Below, one piece after another: positions 45,461 through 58,014 of a stretch of 64,000 nucleotides of DNA. Each line of letters begins with the position of its first letter. Within the stretch, counting starts at the first letter, position 1. The notes under the pieces are model-generated. The model searched no databases. It was given only the letters and a program-made list of their open reading frames with translations, and was not told where the DNA came from. A program made the position numbers and the translations under genes. Origin of the DNA: Icerya purchasi (Eukaryota; Arthropoda; Insecta; Hemiptera; Monophlebidae); NCBI GenBank assembly GCA_039619475.1, contig CM077115.1:418508557-418572556 (forward strand). The letters run 5' to 3'.

Positions 45461-48400
45461 AGCAGTTCTCTTAATATAAAACATTTTTTTAAAGCACGAC
45501 ATCCTAAGATTAGGCAACACGAAATCGTCGTCCAAGGGTCAATTTTGGTCTTTTACATTGAGCATTTATGATTATATTCATATGCGCGTACATAATACGT
45601 AGAATAGAGAAATTAGTCTGTTAATTGCTTTAGAAGAATAAAAATCGCGTGAAAAACATGGCGCAAACTCTAAGAATTTGAAAAAAAAACAAAAAAGGGT
45701 GTAAGGTATTAAAATTAAGGAAAAATGAAATCGCCATTAAGATAGTAAAACTTCTAGAGTGATTTTCGTTGATACAACAGTCTGCCCGATAATAGTTCTC
45801 TTTGATAAATGGATTTTGCACGATTTCTTCAAAAATATTCGCAAGGTACAGTGTTTTATTTTTTTTTTTTTTTTTTTTTTGTTTTTTTTGAGTTTTCGCA
45901 TCACACTTAATTGATTAGAAAGAAAACGCGCCTACCGGTTTTCCGTAAATGTAACATTTTAGCATTCGATGTATAGGTTATTCTTTCATTGCGAAAGAAG
46001 ATTATAAGGCTAGAAAATGAAATGCATCAAATTTTGCAGTAGAAAACAGATAGATTTTAAAATAAATCGAATTCTATTTTTTCGCAGAAAATCTAAAAAC
46101 AATTTAAATATCAATTAAGCTGTTCCCGGATACAATAGTAAAATGTTATCAATCGCACCGGAAACGAAATCCTGCCGATAATTATTTTTAACAGTATGCA
46201 ACAGTTACAATCGAAGAAGTTATATAAAAAGGGAGTGTGTATTATTTCGCGTAAATGTACCATTTTATGTAAAATGACCTGCGATGGTCACGTGAAATGT
46301 TGCTTCAGACTGTGTACTCGAAAGTTTTCAAAAAAGAAAAAAAAAAAAAAAACAAAAAAAACCGTAGCGGTTAAACATACTAAAGCATTTAAAACCATCA
46401 GCTCTAATAGTTATTATTGTAGGTTTAACGGTCTCGTCGATTACGCAAAAACGTATTAAAATATGTTTTTAACCAGAAAAAAAAACAAAAAAACATCGAC
46501 ATTAATCATCAAACGCTTTCTAACTGTCGATAAAATTATAAACGAAACTATTCCCGAAAACAATACATCTGGTTTGGCAGCCAATACTAGGCTACTACCG
46601 TATCAAATATCAAAAGTATACAAGCAGAATAAAATTATAACCGCGACAATTATTTATTAAAACCATTAGGAGAAAGAATTCGGGAGACTTTAAATGTTTA
46701 AACGATTAAGTCGGAACATGTTGGTGGGCAGGACTGCTGTTTCAAAACGGGTTCACTTGATTTTCTCGCGTGATTCAGTTGTGAGTAGTACGAATGTGTT
46801 TCAGTGCATTCTGAATAAGCTGAAAAAGAACCGGGCAAATTTTGTTTTAATACTCCTACGAAGTTTTTTTTTTATAACAAGCTACTTATCATTGCGGTTT
46901 ACACCTGATGATGTTATTACATTTTCATTTGATACGGTTATCATTTCACTTTAAAATAATCATCTGAACTACTTAAACTGAGTAAAGATGACACCGGCGA
47001 CAGTTACACTAAAACACTATTTTTTATTTTAGTCCGCGATTTTTATAGGTTTTTTTTTTTTCCTCTTCTTTTTTATCTAGCTTTTAAATATTCCACTACA
47101 AAGCTAATGCAAAAAAACTGTTCAGAAAAAAAAAATTCAGTGCTAAAACAATTAACATAGAAATAAAATATGGTGTGTAAATAGAACTACTTTAAAATGA
47201 TACATGTATATATAAAGGTGATAAACTAATAAAAATGAAGATAGAAGAAAGTCAGTATTGAAATACTCGAATTTTTGCAAATTTCTATTCAATTATATGT
47301 TTACGGTAAAATGATCTATGATTTAACGAGAAAAGCTATCAAATCTTTAAAAATAACTCCAGAAAGTTGGCTGTAAAATAATTCTTTGCTAAAAAAAATC
47401 GGTTTCGTAAGCTTTTCGAAATCCTTAAACAGGTTTATTCAGGTGCGATAAGCCTTTACAGCGCTATTAGCCTAAACAGAATAAAACATGTTGGTGATTT
47501 TTTTAATGATCCGAAAGAAGAAGTCTCTATTTCAACTGATATTTCTAACTGCAACTAAACAAGATGCACTAACAATGTAACTTGTTCTCTAAAAAGAGCC
47601 GACGAAAATCAGGTAGATCAAACATCATCCGCTGATAGAGGCGTTCTGGCATATTGTTAACGTTATTAGTCATGTTATACGCCGTTTTATTTTCTTTCTT
47701 CTTTTTTTTTTGTCTGTGTTTTTTAAAAAAAATTCCACTTTTTTTTTTTAAAAGGTGTGTGTATTAGGGTTTCCGTGTGCCGTGTTTTGGGGCTATTACA
47801 GCACATAGAGCCTACTTTAGGATGCAAAAGACCATCGAGTATATTTCAGCGTCCACTGTTGTACAGCAATCGTGCAGTCTAAATGACTCTGCTGCCCGAG
47901 AGACTTCGAAGGAGCATGCCGCCGGTGACTGATAACCTATTGCCTTCACTCCATCTGTGTAGAGGCATGCATCTGTGCAGCTCGCTATGATATTTTTTGC
48001 TATTTGTGCTATGTTTGGGGGGTATTGTGCTTTGTTAAATTTTGTTAGCGATATGTTGGTGTTTGTGATTGGCTGATTCCCAGAGGTGTTGCGGTTGCTG
48101 CGAAGTCTGGCAGAGTTCTTGGGATTGAAGAGATTTGGAAACGACCTATAACCGAAAAAAGTTCAGGCACTGGGTCATTCCCAAACCTCATATTAGGAGA
48201 TATGGTAGCCAGCTCGAGTGTCAGGGTTATGGTACTAATTCCACTTTTAATTATATCTAAGGCAGGGAAAGTTCATACGTAAAACAATATCGCCTAGAGT
48301 AACTTAAAATATGCTGTCGAATTCGGTAAAAGAAACCGGTTAACCACCCCGAATGTATGTGTAATGTGTCTCGAGACTTTAGTTATACTATTATAAGTGG

Positions 48401-49028
48401 TTTTAAAAACGTGTGTACGGGTAGTATGCAGTCCTAAAATATTCGACGGAAGAATTTTTTGGTGTTTTAGAATTATAGATAAAGGATGGTTTAACAACCT
48501 GTCACTGAAACTTTAACTGCTCCTGATGCTATTTCTGTTGTTATCTAATCTTACGGACGTTTTCATTTCAAAAAAAAAAAAAACAAAAAAAAAAACAAGC
48601 CGCCAATGTACAAAATTAACGATTATACCGGAGAAAAATAAGGTAAAAATTAAAGAACAAAATATGAAAGGTTTACACAAAAATTAAACCAAAGGAACAG
48701 AGACGATATCAAACAGAAGACCTTTAGTGGGCAATTCTTTTGGAAAAGAAAATGATCAAGATAGGGTATTGATCTGCGCGTAAGAGTTAGATAGGCGAGT
48801 GTTTTGCGACAAACAAAATGTGCTGGTTTAACTGTTCATTTGGCGCAAGTATAAAAATCCTTATAGAGTCATTTTAAAAAGAAAAAGTTAAATTTAGATC
48901 TATCATTTTTTCTAAAAAACCTATTTTATCTGTATCGCCGAAAATTTGTCAAACACTTTTAAATAGTAATACAAGTAATAAAAGAGCACGTTTAAATTTT
49001 TTTCTTTTATTTCACTTTTAAATATGGT
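45461..49028. other. No gene recognised in about 3.6 kb
   Basis: Several long homopolymers (T run near 45,860, A runs near 46,335 and 48,570) and short frames. The A-rich run at 48,571-48,597 could be the tail of an unrecognised retroposon. Confidence 0.4.
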
Positions 49029-49634
49029 CAGTGGCGGATCCACGGGAGGGGAAATAGAGGGCATTCCCCTCTCCAAAAATCCGAAAAGCCTCTATGAAAA
49101 AGATTTGTACGAATTTTACCTACGGATTTTAATAATTAATATTTAATACTATTTTCTACTAAAACTATTAATGTTACGTTTTTATTCTATTTTAAACACA
49201 ATACTGTTGCCGATCTTTTGTCTTTTTTTTTTTTTATTTTTAATTTTTATTTCGTAAATTTAATTAAAAATAGTAGTTCAAAGAGAAATATATATATATT
49301 TAAACTTGCACACGAACAAAGAGAATTCGGATCGGATTACTAACAAAAATAATAAAGAAGTAAAGTCTAATACTTCCTTACTATATCTAAATTACCATTT
49401 TGGCTAGTATTTTATAATTTCGTTTTATTTTTCACCCCCCTAAGAGTAGAACGAAAGTTAAATTAAAAATTTTAATAATTATGTATTATTAATATATTTT
49501 TAAAGTTCTATAAAGGTTCGATTTTCTTTATGAAAAAAGGAGTATTTCTCAAATTTACCGCCTACCGTAGAAGATTTTAGGTAATTATATAATAATTTCC
49601 TCCTCCTCCAAATGTCCTTCCGGATCCGCCCCTG
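49029..49634 (+). mobile_element. hAT-type MITE, complete, with perfect 8-bp target duplication
   Basis: Begins cagtggcggatccacggg and ends ggatccgcccctg, giving terminal inverted repeats CAG(T/G)GGCGGATCC. It is flanked by aatatggt on both sides (49,021-49,028 and 49,635-49,642). The 8-base duplication and CAG-type ends place it with hAT. It is 606 bp, non-coding and the reference copy for the family in this window. Confidence 0.93.
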
Positions 49635-51253
49635 AATATGGTTGCACAATTATTTCTTTTTACCGCTTTATGAGGGGCACTGTGAAAAATCCAAATATGT
49701 AATAGTTTGTATCCTTCTCACCGATTCGGAAAAGATAAGCATTTGTTTTACTTTGTTCTAAGTTCAATGTAGAATTTTTGATATTGACAGAATTCGAAAA
49801 AAGTTTTCAAATAAAAGGGGCTGTATTATAGTGCTAGCAAGGAACTTTTATTCATTAATCATACAAACAGTTACCGTGTCTCTTAAGGCAAAAACGATTT
49901 TCAATCCCCGCGCGTCTTTAGATTAAACAATAAACGGTTTGTATTCAATTTTTTCTATAACCGATCGCGATATTTTTAAAGTATATTCAGGTAGATTTCT
50001 CGTGTGTAATTTCGAAATATCTATTAAACGCATATGCTAATAAAATATTTAATAATCTGCACGCTACTGATTTAGTGTGCTAGACCTATTCAACTAGTTT
50101 AATTTTGGTGGCTCCTTACGTGTTAAGTTGCATTCCAGTACAATTGCTTGGTGGTGTATGGGGAGATCAGTTGTAATTAATATAAACATTGAAAGAAAAA
50201 AATTAAAGATGATATTACAAATTTCGCAAAAATAAAACAATTGTATAATAAAATAAAAATATCTATCGTAAACGTCAGATATTAATTTTTATTTTGATCG
50301 GCTGGTAAATAAATAAAATATTATTAAATGGAGTATCACGGGAAACTGCAAAACCAAACTAGTTGTATGTAGTAATTACATTAAATGATCCTACCGAAAG
50401 TTCTGGGAATAGAGGGAGTTAAAACTATTTTTTTAACAAACCCACGGAGAAAGAAGAAATTCACGTACACAAAAAAAAGAAAAAAACGACCAAGGCTGCT
50501 GAGCGATATTGCCTGTTAATTACTTTTTCGTGGAATTCTTTGCGTAGAAATTCTTCTCGCACTGTAGCCTAATCAATTGAGGGGCTTTGTCTTGCTAAAA
50601 TTAGAAACGATTAAAATGATGATTGCTTCAGTTTTTCCGCCATTTTTAATTCGCTTCCCTTTGCTCATTACGCGGCCGATAACGTACAAAGATACGTTAA
50701 TTGAGAAGCGACTAGCATCCCCAGTTCCGATAACTGTGACGCTATCGTACTTAAAAATGCGGAAGTACGATAGCTGCTAATAATAATAGTAGCGATGTGA
50801 TAAAAGAAGAACTTCTATAAAACGCCCGATTATTTGATTAATTTTTAATAACGACATTTTGCGTATTTTCGAGCATTATTATTATTATGTTAAAACGTTT
50901 CGACGTAAAACGCTTAAAAAAACGGGTATATTTTTCAAAACAGTCAAAAAAAAGATACATTAATATTTTCGTAATTTTACGGCCTTGATTTTAAAAAATT
51001 ATACGATAAAGGAAATCAATAAATAAATAAAAAAGCGAGGGAAAAGACCACACTAAGCCAGAAAAGGCCCCAAGTTCAACAACAACTCTTTCGTGTAACA
51101 TTTATAAAATCTGAAATTTTATTTCCTTCTCCCCCTCCTTAGATATCAAGAGTATGAAGGTTTTATTATTATTACATCCCATCTAACGCGACACTGTTCA
51201 CAACTTCGAACGATTCGTAAAAGTTTAAATTCCGAACAATTAATTATCTAGAT
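49635..51253. other. No gene seen
   Basis: AT-rich with short frames, nothing recognisable. Confidence 0.45.
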
Positions 51254-51927
51254 CAGGGGTGGCCAACTCAAATGATTTTGAGGACCACTTTGGAAATATA
51301 TCATAACTCCGCGAGCCGCATATAAAATCGTATATGCCTCCATATTAAATTTAGAGACTCACTATAGACATTTTTTATAATGAAAAATTGAAACATAATG
51401 AAGTTTTTTTTTTGTTTTTCTAATACTTTTGGGCTCGCCAGCGGCTTTGACCCAGCAACGACAGAAATCATGGAAAGGATTAAATAGAGAAACGATTAGA
51501 AATAGAGCTTAGGAAAGATTGAAGTACAGGGATAATATCTGGAGATGGAAAGGAAAGGACAAAGGAAAGGACAAAGGAAGAACTATAAGGAGCAGGAAGA
51601 CCCAGTGTCACGATTTTAAAGTACAAAACAGAGCGCTCAGAATCAAGGGCAGGACATTCAAAGAAGATACGGTTTGCATCACATGTGGTAGGAGAGTTGA
51701 AACTAGCATAATGAGTTATTATTATTGTATTTACACCATTATTCTTACATGTAAACGTAGATAATATAATAATAATGATACTAAACGCGCGTTGCAAAGA
51801 AATATATAACACTAAAAATAAAATATAAATGAAATCATTAAAAAATACTTATTTTACTAGTGTGATATTTTGGCCATCTCGCGGGACGCCAAAATGTTCA
51901 AGGCCGGCCGTGGGTTGGCCACCCCTG
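51254..51927. mobile_element. hAT element (CAGGGGTGGCCAAC ends) carrying a LINE fragment
   Basis: Left end caggggtggccaactc at 51,254 and right end gttggccacccctg at 51,927 are perfect inverted repeats over at least 14 bases. The flanks fit the hAT target consensus nTCTAGAn: atctagat to the left (51,246-51,253) and ctctagat two bases beyond the right end (51,930-51,937). The interior is non-transposase and includes a minus-strand LINE piece. Confidence 0.85.
51478..51715 (-). pseudogene. LINE C-terminal tail inside the hAT element
   Basis: The minus strand reads CDANRIFFECPALDSERS followed by LPAPYSSSFVLSF and SPDIIPVLQSFLSSIS, the same tail as at 22.3 kb (LPTPFCASYILSFPSPDVVPIL). It lies between the hAT ends, so the LINE inserted into the hAT element, or the element carries the piece as cargo. 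Confidence 0.75.
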
Positions 51928-52550
51928 ATCTCTAGATATTCAACTTGCTTTTTCCAATCGTTGTTATTAAGTACATATTTCTCTTTAATTATTTACTTTG
52001 AATATTTTTATATCACTTAGGAAAATAATGATTTATAATTTTTACCATTACGTACTTTAAACAATTACAATTTTTTCGGTTAAAAATAAAATTAATACGC
52101 GAGTTTAACGGTCTGTTTTTATTATCAGTTGTAGTAGCGTAGGTTGCAGAGTACATCGATAAATTTATCTTTTTACGAATATGAGACCTTTTCTATAAGA
52201 TTAAGTGCGCGTCGCTCTAAACACGTGCAACACCTTAACATTATGCAATTTTAGTTGCTGAAGATCTTATTTTCGCTGTAATTGCGTCGATGAGAACGCG
52301 GACTGACGAGGCCTTAAACTCAGACAAAAAAAGACGCGTTGAAAATTATTTAATAAACGTAAAGGGAAATCTGTTAACTGCTTTTTTTCCCTAATTTAAC
52401 CGTCTATTTAATTGTTATAGTCCTGTGCACTTTTATATACATAAAGTAAGTAAAGCAAGTCTCATGACACAGGGCCACGGGGATTGTGAAGTTAAAGTTC
52501 ACAATGTACTAAGCCGAACGGCACTGACGAGAGTAGGGGGGCCAGTTCCT
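51928..52550. other. No gene seen
   Basis: AT-rich. It ends at the sharp start of the palindrome. Confidence 0.45.
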
Positions 52551-53452
52551 TTCTGTACGAAAAGCGTCGACATGTCAAATGAGGGTAAATATGTATTTCG
52601 CCTCGCTGAAGTCTTTTCCAGTTCGGAAACGGTGCACTACATTGACTATTATTAGTAACTTATTATAGCAACGAATCGATTAAAATGAATTAAAATTGTA
52701 AACGTTGTAAGAAGTAAATTTGTTATTGCGAAGAAAACATAATGCACGCTGGAAATCAAAATTTTAACAAAATTAACTCGAGTTCTGTCAATCCCGGTGA
52801 CACCATCCCTGCTGATAAAGATCACCTGGAAAAATCGCTGAAGTCTTTATTTATACGTATATGTGTATATGTATATATATATATATATATAAAATAGGCA
52901 GCGCGGTAGCCTAGTGGTTAAGGTGCTTGGCTACCAAATCAGAGGTGTCATAGGTTCTCTTTATACTTTCCCAGATAACTCTGGTACCCAATTACTTCAG
53001 ATTAGGTATATTCCTGGGAACGATTCGGATCCGGAACGAGACAAATCTCGATAGCCTATGACACCTCTGCTTTTGGTAGCCAAGCACCTTAACCACTAGG
53101 CTACCGCGCTACCTATATTTATTTATATATACATATACACATATACATATAAATAAAGACTTCAGCGATTTTTACAGGTAATCTTTATCAGCAGAGATGG
53201 TGTCACCAGGATTGACAGAACTCGAGTTAATTTTGTTAAAATTTTGATTTCCAGCGTGCATTATGTTTTCTTCACAATAACAAATTTACTTCTTACAACG
53301 TTTACAATTTTAATTCATTTTAATCGATTCGTTGCTATAATAAGTTACTAATAATAGTCAATGTAGTGCACCGTTTCCGAACTGGAAAAGACTTCAGCGA
53401 GGCGAAATACATATTTACACTCGTTCGACATGTGGATACTTTTCGTGCAGAA
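52551..53452. repeat. Long near-perfect palindrome (foldback), about 400-base arms
   Basis: The left arm 52,551-52,954 is the reverse complement of the right arm 53,055-53,452, with only a few mismatches and small differences in a TA run. The spacer is 100 bases. The arms contain unique-looking sequence plus a SINE head at their inner ends. Transcription across it would give a roughly 400-base-pair hairpin RNA. Formation by foldback transposition or by inverted duplication around a SINE are both possible. Confidence 0.95.
52898..53054 (+). mobile_element. tRNA-derived SINE at the palindrome centre
   Basis: tagcctagtgg (52,908-52,918) matches the box A consensus, and ataggttc at 52,950-52,957 is a worn box B. 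The body continues through the spacer with ggatccggaacgagac. The inverted copy of the head lies at 53,055-53,113. A diverged relative sits at window positions 1-60. Confidence 0.65.
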
Positions 53453-54339
53453 TTATGAAATCGGCAGAATGCATAGCCGAGTAAAATCAATACACAACTT
53501 TTGAGAAATCAGTGCGGAAGGTAACGAATTATGAAAAGTGACCGCGACGATAACGGCACTGAAGTAACGAGTATATTTTTTACGCTTGACGTTGTTTGTA
53601 GCGAAACGTTAAAGAAGAAAAATCGAAAATAGACAGGGGGGTCATTTAAACCTGTTGAAGATCTTCAGGAAAGTTCGCAATTAATTCACGCCCATATTCT
53701 GTTCCGCGTCACCTCCTCCCGCCGTGGTCTGCCATGGATCACAGTTGACCATTTTTTCTAACCTGTCCAGAATCGTTCTCTCCGTCGTCCGGTTTTCGTT
53801 AATCTGGCTGGATTCTCGGTGATTCTTCATTCAGAGCTGACCGCATTTCTAAAATTACTCAATATCATCCGCCTCGTCTGATTCCACTTTTTTCTATGTC
53901 CTAGTTGTTCTCGGCGATGCCGCGAAAATGACAAATTTAACGGCAGTGCGACGAAATGTTTCTTAATTTGATTTTTTCCTTAATTCTTAATACACGTGCG
54001 TAGGAGGGCTAATGAAATATCGTTGCTTTCCCCTTTCCGAGGTCACCATTAACACATTTTCAAAATGTTTAATCGATTAGTGATCATTTTCATTTATATT
54101 TCGTGATTTCTTTTCTGTACGTTAATTTTTTGTTCTTTCTCACTGCGATTTCATTTCTAGCGCGCAGGTTCTATTTGTCAAACCTGCTAAACCGTGTTCG
54201 TTCAATATATGAATGTGAATAAAATTAAGGGATACACGAGGTGTTACTTTTCCTCGATAAAGAAATAAATTATTGAAAAACCGAGGTTTCTTTTTTAATT
54301 TCCCCGATTTTGAAAACAATTGTAATCATACTGTGAAAA
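53453..54339. other. No gene seen
   Basis: Short frames only. Composition is somewhat less AT-rich around 53,700-53,930 but without recognisable coding. Confidence 0.4.
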
Positions 54340-54617
54340 CTTAAAATGGACATTTTTGCTATAAAAACCTTTTTATCCATTAAAGGTTTTTCCTCAGTGC
54401 TCTCATCTATACGCCGAACTTTTGCCGTTAGATCTTCCTACCCCTTTCAATGCTTCCTTTATCCTTTCCTTCCCATCTCCAGCCGTTATTCCCCTCCTTC
54501 TTTCCTTTATACTTTCTATCTCCGATCGCCTCAGAATCTGAGTAGGTGATCTAGGTCCATGTAGTTGGGTCAGTGTTAACACCGAGCCCATTTAAAAAAA
54601 AAAAAAAAAAAAACGAA
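54340..54617 (+). mobile_element. Probable LINE 3' tail with poly(A)
   Basis: A pyrimidine-rich coding-like stretch is followed by tgagtaggtgatctaggtcc, a short spacer and an A run of about 19 at 54,595-54,613. The arrangement (stop, short 3' untranslated part, poly(A)) fits a 5'-truncated retroposon. The family is not proven. Confidence 0.45.
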
Positions 54618-55555
54618 GTGTGTATTTCTGTTAAATTACTAAAATCCTAAGCGCTTTTTTCTTTTTTTTGAAATATATTTCAATTACATTGATTTTTTCC
54701 GTCAAGGTAAACGTTTGTCGACGAAGCATCCCTACTATATTTTTCTAGTTCAGAGCATCTGGGTTTTCAACTTTTAAAAATTAAGCCTCTCTGGGGGCGG
54801 CGTTAAAAAAAAAAATTTTGAGAAAAAAAAATATTTTCTTTCTTTCCGGTTACATGGATATGGAAAGATCGCTCTATTTGCCGGCTAAAGTAAACCGGAT
54901 TTCATTTCCTTAACGAAACTTTCGAAATTGGTTAAAAAAATCAAAGCACGAGAAAAATCCTTGTTTTGAATTTAGTGTATTACGTGAATATAAATATTAT
55001 GGTTATCCTTAACATAATCCTCCGCGCATGAAACATCATGCTTGACTAAACTTGTGTTATTATAATATTCTCTGATTTTCTTTTTTTTTTAAATGAAGAT
55101 AATTTTATTTTTTTTTTTTTTTTGTTCGTCAAGATGGACATTGGCCCAAGAATAGCGGAACAGAGAGAAAAGAGAGACTCAGATCCTTACACGATCAGAG
55201 ATAGCCGACAGAAAGGAATCAAGAGCAGATAAAAATTATTCGGGTCTTCTTCAGATACAAAATTTATCTCTTTACTTTTTTTTTTTCCGTGCGTTTCTAG
55301 TACTAAATATGAGGGGGAATTGCCCCAAAATGACGTTTTTACCTGGGAATATTTAATTTAGTTTTCAATCTTAAGATGTTTGTTATAGCATTTATTATAT
55401 ATAATCTTTTGTGCACCGCAGAGATAAATTACTTAAAACAGATGTGCTTTTATTATTTCCGGTTAAACGTTCCGTTGCGCTTTTAATAGTTTTCAGTCGC
55501 GCTACTAAAAATCAATAAGCCCGACAGAGTTAATTTAGTTATTTCTAAATAGTTA
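54618..55555. other. No gene seen
   Basis: Many A and T homopolymers, no open frame of note. Confidence 0.45.
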
Positions 55556-55660
55556 ATAGCCAGCCACCGTGTGACGTAGCATGTAGACAGTGATGTTTCG
55601 TTTAACTTACACTTGGACTCTCAAAAAAAAAAAAACATAAATAAATAAATAAAAAATAAA
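55556..55660 (+). mobile_element. SINE with A-rich tail
   Basis: Starts atagccagccac like the copy at 28,504, shares the gtgatgtttcgtt segment, and ends in A13 followed by ataaataaataaa. Box A is worn. Confidence 0.6.
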
Positions 55661-56619
55661 ATTGGCGAAATTCAAAAATGAACCGATAAATATTAAAATA
55701 GCGCGTAATTGTTTTTAATAGTAATTCTCTTTTTACTTGTTTATTTACTTTTTTTTTTTAATCTAACGTCTTTGTCCCCAGTTTCGAGGAACGTCCCCAT
55801 TTAGATATTTATAATGAACACGGCAGTTCTCTGATAGACATATTATCATCGGTATAATAACGTTCTCAGTATGTTTAAAAATTTATATTTATAAAAAAAA
55901 CCAAGTTCTTCCTCAAAACTTAACACAGTTCCAAATGTATCCAGGTTACGCATCTCAGGTGCATCTTGCAAACTGCGAACTCTAGCTATTTATTGGCCGT
56001 TATAAAATGTTCATAAACCTATTTTAAATTTAGATAATAAATGTTCATATCCGTTTTCTCTCAATAAACATTTATTAAATGCACACAAAAACACGTACAA
56101 CAGAAAAAATTAGTTATTTAAAGTGTTTCAAAATTAGGTTTTCTCAAATCCGATATCAATTGTTTTTAAGATTGCATTGGTAATATTTCTTTTTAAATGT
56201 CACATTATATATCGCGGTAGTTTACAATATTCAGTAATGTCTAGGTTTTTAGTAATTTCTTACGATATTGAAGGTTGCACCGGTCTATTTAAGTAATACG
56301 GTTTTTCATTAATTTGCCATGTCACCTTTTCAAGGAATACACGCCGCCGCACTTGTATTCTTACTGCGTCTGTTAACGTGCAGAGTGGATTAGCGGCAGA
56401 TTCCGATCTCGAGCATTGTCTTATGTATCGATTGCTGTTGCTTTATTACTGATTTATTGTAAAACCAGTATAAGTAATAAATGTCGGTTTGAATAGTCGT
56501 TTCACATATATATATATATATAAATAGGAATAAATTTGTAGCAACCGATGATCAGTTTGTTCCGCATATAATTTTTTTTTTAAAAACATGTATGTCAATT
56601 TCCTTCTCACATTTTTGTG
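55661..56619. other. No gene seen
   Basis: AT-rich sequence with short frames and a short (TA)n at 56,509-56,522. Confidence 0.45.
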
Positions 56620-56930
56620 TTACACGTTTAATTTCATTATTCTCTATAGTAATTTACCGATAAACATATTCCGCCTCATGTGTTTCGCCGATTTACCGGA
56701 TTTTTAATTGTTTACTTATCAAATCTAATAAACAAGGAGTATAAATCTCTTTTTTGTCCTCCCATCATTAATAATTTAAAATTTTTAAACTCGCGATGAA
56801 GTGATGTCGTTTGTCATTTATGTCTGTAGCTATATTTCTAAAGTTACTATTTAAAAAGGCATATATACCCGTGCATATAGAGTTAAGTGCTTATGTGCAG
56901 CAACACGTAAAGCGACATTTGATTAAAAAG
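56620..56930 (+). repeat. Weakly conserved block shared with 34,215-34,530
   Basis: Same order of short matches as described for the partner. It lies about 4.3 kb before receptor C, while the partner lies about 2.6 kb before receptor B, which fits a third duplicated unit. Confidence 0.4.
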
Positions 56931-57129
56931 GTTTGGGTGCCTTCTCAAACTTCTGGTCAAATACAACGTGTGAACAGAAAGTTCATTAACCCGTTTAATA
57001 TAAAACATTCCTCTTTTCTTGGGTTAAAATAATAATTTTAAGCCTGCTCGGAATTACAAGCGTACTGGAAAGAACCTGTCGGGAGCGAGTACAAAGAATT
57101 TACTCTCTTCCAATAGTAATTTCAATTTC

Positions 57130-57325
57130 AGATCCCCAAAGAACCAAAAAGCATCTATGAAAAAATTTGTTATAATAGAAAAATTTAATTTATACTATTA
57201 AAAGATTTGTATAAATGTTACTTACGGATTTAATAATTAATATCTAATACCGTTTTCTAGTAAAACACTAGTAATGTTACGTTTTTATTCTATTTTAAAC
57301 CCAACTGTTATCGATCTTTTATCTT
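57130..57325 (+). mobile_element. hAT-type MITE, left-half fragment
   Basis: Covers the left part of the family (gatccccaaagaaccaaaaagc... acgtttttattctattttaaa) and breaks off. A longer copy begins 90 bases later. Confidence 0.7.
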
Positions 57326-57415
57326 TCTTATTTTATTTAATATGATTATTTATAATACGATTATTTAATAACGATTATTTAATAGGATTTTTATCAGAAA
57401 TGAATAATTTTAATC

Positions 57416-58014
57416 AAAGGCGGATTCACGGGGGAAAGGGGAATAGGTTACATCCATCCCAAAGAATCAAAACCTCGATCAAAAAATTAGTTACAACAGA
57501 GAAACTTTATACCATAAAAGTTTTGTATTAATGTTACCCCTATGGATTTAATTATAACTAATATTTAGTACTGTTTTATAATTAATGTTATGTTTTTATT
57601 CTGTTTTAAACACAATACTGTTGCCGATCTTTTGCCTTTTTTATTTATTTTTAATTGTTATTTTGTAATTTTAATTAAAAATAGTTCAATGAGAAAATTT
57701 ATATATATATTTAAACTTGCTCACGAACAAAGAGAATTCGGATCGGATTACTAACAAAAATAAAAACGAAGTAAAGTCTAATAAAAATACTTTCTTACTA
57801 TTTCTAAACTACCATTTTAGCTTTACCTAAAAATAAAACTAAATTTAAATTAAAAATTTGAATAATTATGTATTTTTAAAACATTTTTAAATTTCTATAA
57901 TTTGATTTTCTTCATAAAACAAGGGGCATTTCTCAAATCTACTGTCTACTGCAGAAGATTTTACGTAATTATATAATTCCCCCACCCACCAAATGTCTCT
58001 CTGGATCCGCCCCG
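57416..58014 (+). mobile_element. hAT-type MITE, near full length
   Basis: Begins caaaggcggattcacggg and ends ggatccgccccgg, both slightly changed from the family ends, with the interior conserved. No clear target duplication remains. Confidence 0.8.

Noticed and set aside
47780..48600. A transcribed RNA gene or retroposon ending at the A-rich run
   Set aside because: No promoter boxes, domain or second copy could be found in the window.
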